Source: Hyphodiscus hymeniophilus
Taxonomy: Eukaryota > Ascomycota > Leotiomycetes > Helotiales > Hyphodiscaceae
Direction of reading: 5' to 3'
Assembly (NCBI GenBank): GCA_016508695.1
Contig: VNKQ01000008.1
Coordinates: 1,240,001-1,304,000, forward strand
Length of the DNA: 64,000 bases
Part shown: positions 24,721-35,485 of the stretch, piece by piece
Layout: each line of letters begins with the position of its first letter
Numbering within the stretch: the first letter of the stretch is position 1
Position numbers and translations under genes: made by a program
The notes under the pieces: model-generated
Told to the model about the DNA's origin: nothing
Seen by the model: only the letters and a program-made list of their open reading frames with translations
Database searches by the model: none

Positions 24721-25804
24721 CGTAAGGATGGCTTGAGAAGGGTCGCTGAACGCTTATAATGTATATGAATTCGAATGAATTCCCACTTAGGAAAACTGTT
24801 CTTGTAGTGTTGTACCGACCAATATCCTTCGGCATGGATTTGAGAAAAGAGCTATGAATACAAGGTGGTAGTTAAATTGCAAGATAGAAATCATTCTGCG
24901 CTGGGGAGGTGATGCTCATATAGGCGCGTTGCTCAAAGAATAAGGGCGCCATGCATGGTCTTACCATTGCCTTGAGTATTTCTGTGGGACTCTCAAACCT
25001 TCTGTGGGCTGCTCCTGATGGATGCTTCTGTTTCTGCGGAATTTCTCTTGCAAACCAAAATGGGTAACATGGTTGGTCCAACAAGATCAAGAGGTAGGAA
25101 TAAATGTCATCGCTTCGGAGCGTGCAGCCGGCACGTTCATCAGATCGAACTTTCGACCTACTGCGATATCAAGCTAAATCTCTCTCGTCCACCGGGCATC
25201 CGCAGCATCCTTGACTGCCAGTTGTGTTTAGAGAAGCAATAAGAATGCAGTGAGACGGTCCGTGAGAGCGCGAGTCCAAGAGTCTTGCGCCCGCCACTTT
25301 TGTCAATACTGTGTTCGGAGACTTTTGGAGCTTTGAACTTCAAGCTTGCCTCATATCCGCAGGCTTGATGTGTGCTTGGCCGAAATTGCAACGCTGCAGT
25401 AAGGGCGGATGGGTTGAGCAGGATTGCAAAGAGCAAGGTTTGTATGCAAGAACGTCTGATGAACCCTCCAATGCTTGGGGTCAATAGAGAACACTAATTC
25501 TTGCGAGCCGTCGGGAGCCCCAAGAGGGGTTGCATACTGTAAGCGATCTCTCTGTTGTGCCGACCCGACGAGCATTAAAAAATTCGAAGCAATCCGAGGT
25601 ATACGGCTTCGTCCCGCAGTAGTAGTCCTGATCACAGAACCGCTCTCTTGGATTGGAAAAAGGAGTTCCACCATTCCAGTTACGTGGCTTGTGTTGGGCT
25701 GAGAGCTACTGTAGAGAGGGCCAGCCGCGCTTACTAGGTAAACAAGGATGATTGGGCCGGTCCGCATCAGAAATCCAGTACAGCATTGAATCCTGACGCT
25801 GCTG

Positions 25805-25870
25805 TAAGAAATGGAGATCATTTACCCTGACAAGGCTGTGGCTGTCGGGAGCGTTTCCACAGTCAAAGGA
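25805..25870. repeat. Diverged fragment shared with 27284-27345
   Basis: GGAGATCAT at 25813 and GTGGCTGTC at 25838 recur in the same order and orientation at 27286 and 27311, with matching sequence between them. This suggests a third, more decayed member of the repeat family. Confidence 0.55.
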
Positions 25871-26439
25871 GGAAATGCATTACTGCCGACTTCAACATAC
25901 CTGAACGGGATGGCCAACGGCAAGTTTGTTCAGGGGTTTACAGCCGCCAAAGATGGTGGACTTCAACATCCCTGAACAAGTTTGCGGACCAGCAGTTTCT
26001 TCAGGGGGTCGATTGTCTTGAATCTTGCTCCACCAAACCCGGACAAGCTCTGCGCTACCCTCGTTCGCAATTGCAAAAGCTTGGGCTTCTGTTCGCCCAC
26101 TACAGATCAAGGTATGGAACAAGGCAACGAGCGTGTGCCTGTCTCCAATCCCTGTTTCTCCCCAATGCTGCATTGCATCTGCCTCTCTCCCAAATCAAAT
26201 TCGTTGGCGCACTCCCAGTGTCCCAAAAACGAGACGGCGTAATCAGACATGCTCGCAATATCCATTCACGATCTTACAGTCGGCCGGAAGCCCAACCGAA
26301 GGTAGAGGCTTGGCCCAGCCCCTCACTTGAGCTTGATTAAGTAAGAGGCTTTCTTTGACTGCGGTCTTGTTTTAATATTATTTGCTTCGCTGTTAGAAAA
26401 AGAAAACAGCACACGAGGAGATACCCTTGCTAGTGCTAT

Positions 26440-27030
26440 GCGGGTACTCATGGCCTGTACCTCCGTAAAAGCAGGGCGAGTATCTTGATCTTTCCACCAC
26501 GACTTTCACAGGGTTCCAGAAGGTAAATGTGACATGGGGGTTGGTCACCTCACGGGTGACCCCAGCCTCTACAACGGCGGCAACACTCATCGACCCTGAC
26601 CCGGATATCAGATCGATCAAGTACAGCGGGTTATTAGTTGTGTTCGGTTATGAAAAGTACCTGTAACTCGGTCCGGCAATGGGGTAGAGTATTGGTAGAT
26701 CGACCAAGTGCACTGATATCAAGTGGCACTAGTAATGGTTGGACTTGCTCGGACTTGCTGTGGTGCGGTTTGGACCGCAGAAGAATCAGATCTCATGTAA
26801 ATCTCGAGAGGACGCATAGATCTGACGATTGTGTACGAGCTTTGACCCTGTTGGGATTGGGAAAAGGACACCGCTGAACATGCAGGTCTGGAAAGGGCTA
26901 TGCCAGACTGCCAGTTGATACAGAAGGACGTCTGTGTGTTCGTTTCGTAAACATGTTGACACCCCCCGCCCGGGTCGAGGGACAGAAGCCTCGAGACAGG
27001 AGGATTTTGCGAGCCTCGTTCCCCACTCAG
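26440..27030. repeat. Diverged direct repeat, copy 1
   Basis: Collinear anchors are shared with copy 2 at 27360-27990: CAGGGCG, then GCGGCAACACTCAT-GACCCTG (one transition in 22 bases), TGTA-CTC-GTCCGGCAA, TGATATCAAGTG and CCAGTTGATA. On the minus strand the copy holds an open frame beginning MSVAAVVEAG, and a possible 70-odd-base intron with a CTAATAAC branch site. Confidence 0.7.
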
Positions 27031-27283
27031 TACCTCCCATATGCGCTACATACGGAGTAGATGCGTCGATCGAAATTCCTCGCAGGCGGCCCTGTTCATT
27101 CCCTGGTGGACCCATCCTATTTCACTATTGCTTCTTACTGTATTAGTGAAGAGAGAGTTTGTGGGAGGACCAACCGCACATCCATGCTTGCCGAACAGGG
27201 ATTATTGGATACGGCCCGTTCCATCCCTAGGCGTTGATTGAATATCAATCTATGATTCAGCATATCTTTGACTCCTGCAAGAG

Positions 27284-27990
27284 TTGGAGATCATACTTAA
27301 CCTGAACTCTGTGGCTGTCTGGGGCGCTCCCGGAACTGAGCCGGCGGGCGCCCAACAGAGCCCATCAATGCTGTAGAACGCAGGGCGTGAACCTCCAGAT
27401 CTACCCGGGAAAGTCGCAGTCGCCACGACGTCAAGCCGTCACAGTCGGTCGATCGCAGGGGATAATCAAACAGCCACGGCTTAGTTTCAACCTGTAGGGC
27501 TGCGGCAACACTCATTGACCCTGTCCCAAAGAACCTTTTTGCGGCATAATTAATTTGCAAAGAGAAAACTCATTTTCTAGGGGTTCATTTTTGGGGTGAG
27601 ACAAACTACCGGATCGATCCGCAAGGTGTGTTCTCCCAACTTTCTCCTTTCGGGTCTTTCCATTCCTGGGAAGTCCCTGTAGCTCAGTCCGGCAAGAGCC
27701 TAGGAGATCAACAGGTTGCATTGATATCAAGTGCCACCAGTTACTGGTTTTCGAGACTGGTTGTCGAGCTTCAGGGTGGGATGCCTAGAGGGCGCAGACA
27801 TTTTCGATCCTTGTGTTACAACCTTCACCTCTTCTGGAAGAGAGCGCTGCTGAACCCTGAAAGAGAGTCATACTAGCCAGTTGATAAAGGAAGCTATCTA
27901 CGTGTTGCTTCCTTGTACACATTGACAGCCTAGATCGAGGGTTCGAAGCATCGAGGCTTGAACCACTTCCCCGCTAGGCGGGTATGCTTC
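27284..27990. repeat. Diverged direct repeat, copy 2
   Basis: This is the partner of copy 1, offset by roughly 910-1010 bases, with about 80 extra bases in the middle. On the minus strand it has MSVAAALQVE in the equivalent frame, but the donor corresponding to copy 1's GTAC reads GGAC, so splicing would fail. The copy looks like a decayed gene duplicate. Confidence 0.7.
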
Positions 27991-28900
27991 TGAGATAGAT
28001 GATGATGGTATCAAGAAGAGTAAGTCTCGACATTATGAGGCCAATTCACCACACCGGAAGCAGGAATTGCAAATGACGATTTGTCGCCGCGTGGAATCTG
28101 AGCCAATGTAAGCGAAATGTACGAACCCTACTCGAGCGAGGATGGGGAAGGCAGATAAGACTGCACCATCATCGGAGGGGAGAAAGAATCCCTATAGCAC
28201 TAAAACATGCTCCAACCTCGCGAAGGAAGGTGTACTTTGTCAGGAAGAGGCTGATACTATGCAGCACAGAGATACATGCGTGTTCCTTGGGCATGTGTTC
28301 TTGGCAGAAGTAGTGATATCCTTTGATTGTGCGGCATAGGGAGGATCAAGTGCGACTTCGTACGAATTTGGTGCGTTAGTATGGTGCAGCGATACGAGAA
28401 ATGTAGAAGTGGTATATGCTCTGCCATGTACGCTTCGCCATGTACGCTTCAGCTATGGCCACGTAGTTGACCGAGCCCCTAGGCGAATCCGAAGGGCTTG
28501 AAGGAAGTTTGGGTGCTCGATATAGATTACAAAGATCTGGGTGAATTGAGATAGCCATGGTAGAGTGTAGGGGGGTTGTGCTTTCAGACTGAGAACGGTA
28601 TGGGTGAGCATTCGCAACCGTTTGGTAGTAAAATAGGTCCTTGGATATAAGTTAGAGCTTCTAGACTTCCAATATTGCTAGCGACTACAATATAGCTGTG
28701 GGTGATTGGGAATATTGTCTTCGGCTGCATGCAACAATGCAGAATCCTGGTTCAAATGGTATCTCGATTGCCAATTCTGTACGTGTCCAGGTCTAAAAGT
28801 ACATCTGCTCAAAAATTTGTTTGGTCCTGCCGCCTAACCCAACCTTCACTGTTGGCTTTTCGCCTCTGCAATCCTATCACAAAGCATAACACCTAGAACC

Positions 28901-29926
28901 TCAACTGATGAAGCACAAGCATCCCAGGGCCAGATAGAACACAAAGAGCGGATATATCGCTAGCCCCAACCGATTCTTGATGACCCCACTTCCACCCAGA
29001 ATACTGACACCAGCAGCTAACGACCAAGCGACGAGGACAAGATATATTGGGACGCGAGCAATGGTGGGGATTCCAACAGCAGAGAGGAGGGCTGCAATGA
29101 CGAGAGGGAAGAGTGTATACCCGATTATGCAGACACTCTGGGCGAAGGAGCTATGACAGTATTAGCATCCACTCATCTCTGGGAACCAAGATCATGCGAA
29201 AAGAGCAGGCAGATAAGGACTTACATATTCCCACCAAGCAACTTGATCTGGACCGTAACGACCGCCTCTCCAATCCAGACCATCGCAAAGACTCCACTAA
29301 AAACCAAGCTCTTCTGCTCTCCCATCTTCAAGCTCAACAGTAGAGCCAGCAGCAAACAGAATACCAACGGTCCCCAAAGATCCCAGTCCCTGAGTCCCTC
29401 ACTCATATTTCCCTGCGCCAGCAGCACATCCGCATCCATTGCCCTTCCGACTAAACCCCCCAACTCTTCTCTTGCACCAGATAATCCAGCACCGCGGATC
29501 GACTCGTAAGCCCCGCGGATTCCAGAGGGAGAATCGAGCATCGTTCCGCCGAAGAGGTATTTCGGATATAGAACTTCACGCATCTTTGACCAGACAGCTA
29601 GGAGGTCGCGGCGGAGAGTATCCCAGACCGATTCATCGAGGGTGTTGGTAGGCGCGCGGCGGTCTTCGCCCGGGATACGGGAAGTGAGGTAATTTTCTGG
29701 CAACGGGCGAGAAGAGGAGGATGATATGTTGCCAGTGAGGGGAGCACGAGAGGAGGTTGGTTGAAGGGGATCGTCGAGGTCGTCTAGGTTTGCTGAAGGT
29801 ATGTTAGCTGGAGTTTGCGGTGGGGGCTAAAGGAGATAGCGTACCGTCATCGGGATCTATGAGGTCGTCATCCTCTACTTGCGGACTGCTGTAGTGATTA
29901 TCGTAGGGGTTTGCGCTGGATGCCAT
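28901..29926 (-). CDS. YIP4: Yip1-family Golgi membrane protein (Yip4/YIPF6 type)
   Basis: Three exons read leftward: 29926-29845, 29792-29225, 29150-28901, giving 299 residues. The acidic, Asp-rich N-terminus and a DLDDP segment precede LDESVWDTLRRDL, a conserved pre-membrane motif. Then come RDWDLWGPLVFCLLLALLLS and four further hydrophobic helices with GYTLFPLVIAALL, which are hallmarks of YIPF6/Yip4. These proteins cycle through the Golgi and early secretory membranes and bind Rab/Ypt GTPases. An in-frame ATG lies 75 bases upstream (30001), but the start at 29926 (MASSANPYDNHYSS) fits the family better. The upstream neighbour on the same strand is the PAS gene. Confidence 0.9.
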
Positions 29927-30286
29927 GGTGTTTGTCAAGGTAGAGTGGAAGCTTGTTCGCATTCCACGTTGCTTCTTGGGCGAGGCCGCGTCAATGGTCA
30001 AAGCTTCAACGCTAGTTCAACGAGGCTCCTTGGAGAGGCCGTCAAATCACATGATTCCAACCAGAGCAGGAAACGGAGACTAAAGGTGATTTGATATTCA
30101 CGAGCACATGGAGTCAATCAAGACGGGTGCGTGCCTGGAAATCTCTGTTGTTGGACATATCATAGATCAAGTTCCATACAAGTACGTATATAAAGCCATG
30201 AGGAATTCAGATTCTATCACCACAAAAGCGATAAGCACAGAGCTATTGCAATGATGCCAAGTCGCATAAACGTATTCATTCACATT
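29927..30286. other. Intergenic between two leftward genes
   Basis: 360 bases of 3' flank of the PAS gene and upstream region of the Yip4-type gene. Nothing else recognised. Confidence 0.4.
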
Positions 30287-32265
30287 TCAATACCACAGGT
30301 TTCTACGCGAGACTTCTCTCGGTCCTTGACTAGGGTCATGGCGTTGAGTGCTCGGTGGCTGGGCATTTTCAGCCGCTGGGCCAGTGTGTCCTAGTGGTGC
30401 ATCCTGCATATGGCCAAAGATGTTATCGTATCGGTTGTTCTGGTAGTTACCAGGACCTTGAAAGACGTAACCACCCAGATCTCCAAGATATCTATGAGCA
30501 GATGACCCTGGTCGGTCACTTCCCATCGGACCCATGCCAAAGCCATGGTGCTCTCGAAGACGCAACTCCTCGCGAGCATGCACAAACGGTTTCTCGTTCA
30601 CGGGAAAATTGGTTATCTCTCTTTTCTGATCCAAGTACAACCATCTCTCCTCCGCCTGATTGATAGGAGGAAGCAGGTTTGAAACCGGCTGAGCGTATGG
30701 ATCCCAAATAGGTAGTCCTGTAGGAGGCTGAGATTCACCCCGAGGAACACCATGGCCGTAGGAAGCGATGTTTCCATTGATTCCAGTGAGAGACCACGCA
30801 AACACGGCGACCTCACGAATTGAGTTCATGAAATCGTCTTCAGGTGGTCCTCCAGCAGGGATGACAGGAGCACCAAAGCCGTGTACAAATGGATTGTTAA
30901 CATCAGGATGGTACTGATGTGGTAGGATTGGATTGCCCCCCCAAGGAGCAGCGAAGAGTCCATGCGGGTACATAGGTACTGGCTCTTGAGCGTGAGCGGT
31001 AGGGATAATCGGTCTAGCACGACGCATTACAACCACTAATCCATCAGAGGTGCAAGAAACCACTGCCTCGATCTCAAAGGGGTCAACGGGAGGCGGGGCA
31101 GCTGCACGCCCAGCAGGTCTGGCGCGACGGTTCTCTGGGGACACTAGAAGAGAGGAGGACTGTGAGCGAGAGCCATGCTCTCGGTCGAAGATTGCGTTGG
31201 CAGAGTTTTGTTGCAGATCAGTGCGGCTTTCTTCCGACGAAGTGCGATGATTGCCGAGGGGTCGAGACTGTGGAGAGGTGCTGCCATGAATAGGTGCATC
31301 GTCGCCTGAAGTCTCATGACCGCTATAGTTTGTTGAGCTGCCTGCCGTCTCTTCGGCACTGCCACTGGTCTCAGCAACACGAGCAGCGTCTATATCCATG
31401 TGCCCATGCAGCTCCACGCCTCCATCATCAGAATCACTGCTGAGAGAAGCCTCTCTCATCTCCTCGTCAAAGTCTTCGGCCCTGCGAGGATCTCGGTACC
31501 AGAAACGTAAATAAGCGATGGAATCATTAGCCTTAGCGCTCTCTAAGCAGCGAATAGCATCTGGGAGGCAATTTTCCTGAATGCATTCGTAGAAGCTTTT
31601 CTCCTTGAACTGCTCGGCTGTGACCCCGAGAATACCCTGAATTGCGTCGGTCGCATACATGACAGTCAATGTGCGAGTAAAACGATTCAAGATTATTGCT
31701 GCACGAGGCTCTCGCTGAGCTGGTTCGGCTCTGAATTTGGAGGAAAGGTGTTCCAACATGTGATATCGAGGGTCTTTTGGGGACGAAGCGAAGAGACGAC
31801 TAATGGCTGGAGCCTCAACAGCTCGTCCTTCCCATTGTAAGCATACTTTCTCCAGGATTTGATACATGCCACTTACGTCCGCTCTTTTCATCGCGATGGT
31901 AAATGCTGGTACAAGCAACTAGCACATCATAAGTAACTGTAAAGACGCACTCACAGCCAATCCACCCGCCATTTCGGCCTCTGACCCTAGCGTAGTTAAG
32001 GACGGCTGCTTTCTCCAGCCGCACACCACGATCGTGGATCTGGCGAGCGAAAGGCACCTCATCCGAATGGAAGTAGTCAAAGCAGGATCTGCCGATAACC
32101 TCATGTGGGCGATAGCCCAAGACATCGGTGATAGAATCGGAAGCAAAGAGAATATTTGCCTCCGCGGAAAGGTCTGTGCTAGAAGGTCAGTTTTGAGCTA
32201 CATACTTCAAGCGTCTCCGTCTCGCAAGGACGCTCACTGTGAATGGTCATGAAAGTGGTCTCCAT
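30287..32265 (-). CDS. PAS-domain protein (fungal, WC-2-like PAS)
   Basis: Three exons read leftward: 32265-32238, 32173-31877, 31827-30287, giving 621 residues. The N-terminal PAS domain is recognisable: NILFASDSITDVLGY, then HEVIGRSCFDYFHSDEVPFA and VTYDVLVACTSIYHRDE. A second PAS-like stretch at about residues 150-225 has RTLTVMYATDAIQGILG and FKEKSFYECI. The rest is disordered, with acidic Ser/Asp runs, then Pro/Gly/Asn-rich sequence. No GATA zinc finger or DNA-binding domain is present, and the LOV photoactive motif (GxNCRFLQ) is absent, so direct flavin photochemistry is unlikely. It is probably a signalling or co-regulatory protein. The short first exon (9 codons) makes the start moderately certain. 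Confidence 0.82.
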
Positions 32266-35200
32266 CTTGAAGAAGCTGGCTTTTGTATCTCTAATAAGAT
32301 GCTCAGTCTTCGATGGATGGGGTTGTTAATCGGACACCAACAGTCGCTTCAGCGCTTCAAGAACCGTTGTTGAGATGGAAGCTCTCCGGCTCTAGGAAGG
32401 GTTTATATGTTATCCCCAGGCGGTGGTCAGGCGTGGTACAACAGATCCGGTATTGTGTGCAGCTACAGGATGGAGGGGGCCGAGTTGTGTAGCCGAGCAA
32501 ATGGATGGATGGCGGATGCGAGGCGCAGGGAAGACGCTTTAGTCGGATGTCCCAGCCGACTGATTAGGTAGGATGTGTGAGACGTTGAGAAGTGACCAGT
32601 TGCGGCAACTGTAGACGCTCTAAGCGTTGCTTGGATAATAGAGAAAGTGCAGGTAGCCTCAACGCAATCCACATCCCAACATAGAGCTCTTCGGCCGGCT
32701 ACCAAGAAATTCGTATCGGGATCGGGATGTCCTTGGACGGGGAGCTTGCGAAGACGACACCGGGAAGTTTCTCGGGACCTTCTTCGGGATGGACGTGCAT
32801 TACACAGAGCACGTTTATTTATCACAAGGCTTTCAAGAACTTTGAAGCAGGTTTCGTGGCTGAAAAGGAGGGGGGAGGGGGACGTTGTTGACAGGGTTCT
32901 AGTACATATGCAGGCGACAAGCCGCGCCAGACTTGAGTGGTTGTCAGAGCACAGGCGCCTGTGACTTCGTCCTCGTAAGGGATCGTTAGCCGAGTTGGTT
33001 GAAGTCTTCTGGCCGTAACGACCAAATGGTAAGGTTTATACGATGGATGGATGCTGTGATATTGAAAAGGTGCGAGATAATGGTGATGGGAAAAGAGAAA
33101 AGCTAAGGCCGGTAAAGGGTGGACCTCCGTTGAGAGACGGCTCACATAAGTGCTAGTATTCCGCTACGCTCTCTAGTGTTGTCCTATTCGTGTCGATTGT
33201 TGAATTTCAAAGAGGGCAGCAAACAGTATCTGTCGTGAGTACAATTAATGTGAGCAAAGTTATTAAGGATAATGTAATCTTGACTGATTGTTGCCAGAAC
33301 GAAGCTGGGGGGTTTGAGCTGATAACGACTGAATATTGATATTAAAATGCTTCATTCGCTTCTGGCATGGCTTCAGAAGCGATTCGCCCCTGAACGCCCC
33401 ATCCTTGGAGCCATGAGCCACGGAAAACGTCACTCTCGAGTCTCAAGTAAGTCGAGAGTACCTTGAGTGCTTTGTACATTACGTTACATTTCCAAGACGC
33501 CGGCATTGTCGCCAAAACATCCATGCATATCATATTTTTGGGAACAACACTACTCGTACCCCGCTGTATTTCTCCATATCGTCCAGGATAGGCCGGACTG
33601 TGACTTGGCTAGGTGCATCACCATGTGCGAGTTAAGGATGAATGACCCTTTCCATTTTCTCTCCTGAAACTCAACAGAAGCAGAACTGCGGCAAAGACTC
33701 TTCCCTTTCCACCTCGAACCCGGTACTGGGACATGCAGGAGTTTGGAAGAGATGAATTCCACGTAAAGTTACATACATATACAATACGAGTATCTGTCAC
33801 CGACAAGGCTGAAGTGTGACGGATATGGCCATCCGTTGACTTTTCTTTCCTTCTTTTCAGCCACATCGTCGTACGAACAAATCCCCAAAGTTCCATTGCA
33901 CGCCAAACTCCGCTTCCATGCAGTTTGTGCTCACAACATTGAGGCTTAAGACCCTTGTTTCTGTGATAGAGTTGTGTTGGTGCAGCTTCGGGAGCTACGA
34001 AGGGTAGACGAGCTGGATAAACCTCATACTAGATGTTCACCGTTTCGTGCCTGGTAGATGATCACAACGATCTTCGACCCCAGATTTCGTCGGACTCCCC
34101 ATGCTTTCCGTTCGGTATCCAAAATAGCTCTTTGATCAACTGGCAGGAATCTGGAGGCTGGAAGCCGAGTAGGTACCAGGAGGGGCTGTAGAAAGCATCA
34201 ACATGAGCTCTCTTGATCTCGCAAGCCTGACATTATGATATCCTTGATATCTAAGATTCCAGACCCTGCAATGTGCGCACGGCCCTGGAGATTGGCCCGC
34301 GTTTTGTTCCAGCATTCCGGATATCAGCTGGCAAAACTTGGTAGAGTACGTAGCCTGTACGAGGGTAGGTACCTAGGTAGGTACTAGGTAGGCCTCAGTC
34401 AGGAGCGGCGCAGCCATAAACGAGGGAGAAGTTCGGACCGGGGATGTTTATCCAAGCTTCCGTGGATTCAAGTTGAACACCAATCAGTAATAAGCTCTGA
34501 ATATTAACTCAAAGATTTGTTGAGGTTGCCGCTGACTGAGGGCGTTGTGTGCATCCGTAAAGTAGAGTTTGTTTGCGTGGCTGGGAAGGCTTTGGGGCGC
34601 AATGCTACTGTCGACGCGAGTCAGTCAGTGCTTTCTTTCTTTTTCACTACATCTCACTCCAACTCCCGCGAGGCAACCAAGTGGCAACTACTCCAACCCC
34701 GACTGCTGCTTCGATGAATCTAGAGTCAATCTTGCAACTCGCAAAGGTAAGTTTCTAGTCTCTCACCCAAGGCTTCGACGAAACAAAAGGGGGAGGGAGA
34801 TGGGGGCTCCATAAAGCCAAGAGAGATCGAGGATCAGCTTGGCTAATTCATGGCCAGAAAAAGCATTTCACTATCTCAAACTCCACGCAGTAGATCATTG
34901 ATCCCCTCGTGATTAGCAGTAGCAGGCACCGCTTCCATGGTCAAACACACTCTGCGTAGTCCGCTCGCTGCATAATGCCATGCTGCAGACCCAAATCAAC
35001 CATTGTGTCGGCGGTCAGTAAGTCACACCAAACGGATAGTCGCACGTTTGCTTTTTCAAGATGTTGCCCTTCTTATCTCATGTCCTTCTAAAGAATGTCG
35101 GAGACTTGCTTCTCCTGGGGAACACTCTATCTGAACTATTCCCCTGCTTTGCAACGAGACGCACATTTCTACCTACACGCTCATAGTCATGTGATCTTGG

Positions 35201-35485
35201 ATTGGGGTCTTGATCGTCAGCTGATATTCCTATGAAGAGCGTCCCTCTATTGCAGATCTGGAGTGTTGAGAAGGAGTCAGGGATTCCAGTAGAATTTATC
35301 GACGGACAGCTTTTGGGTTCAATATTTATTATCCCCTCGCCCTTCAGCCTCGACCCAAGATTTAGCTAGGGGTAAATTGCCCGTTGTTGATCGTATCTTG
35401 ATTCTTCAACAACAATAAAGAACAACGGTTTAACGCCTCGCTCTTCCACCCCCTGGCTGTTGTTTTACCAGCTGTTCTGAATGTT
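32266..35485. other. Long intergenic region between divergent genes
   Basis: 3.2 kb between the starts of the PAS gene (leftward) and the EED gene (rightward). Open frames are short with no domain. A palindromic tract built from TAGGTACC/CCTAGGTA units lies at about 34363-34393. The region probably holds long leaders or regulatory DNA for both genes. Confidence 0.4.
34363..34393. repeat. CCTAGGTA/GTAGGTAC palindromic tract
   Basis: A short run of overlapping GTAGGTACCTAGGTAGGTAC-type units, a simple palindromic repeat common in ascomycete intergenic DNA. Confidence 0.7.

Larger units (their letters stand above)
24721..28900. other. Gene-poor block with decayed gene-like repeats
   Basis: No intact gene is supported. 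Leftward open frames around 26173-25351 look partly coding: a possible GG/GT splice near 25825 would link an ALSG-ending stretch to one containing GMVELLFPIQESG, but no start or domain can be assigned. Diverged duplicate segments at 26.4-27.1 and 27.3-28.0 kb are listed separately. Confidence 0.35.

Noticed and set aside
27670..27960. tRNA-like A-box (GTAGCTCAGTCCGGCAAGAGC) and a GGTTCGAAG B-box-like sequence
   Set aside because: The two motifs are about 260 bases apart and no acceptor, anticodon or T stem pairs, so this is not a tRNA. The first motif is part of the diverged repeat.
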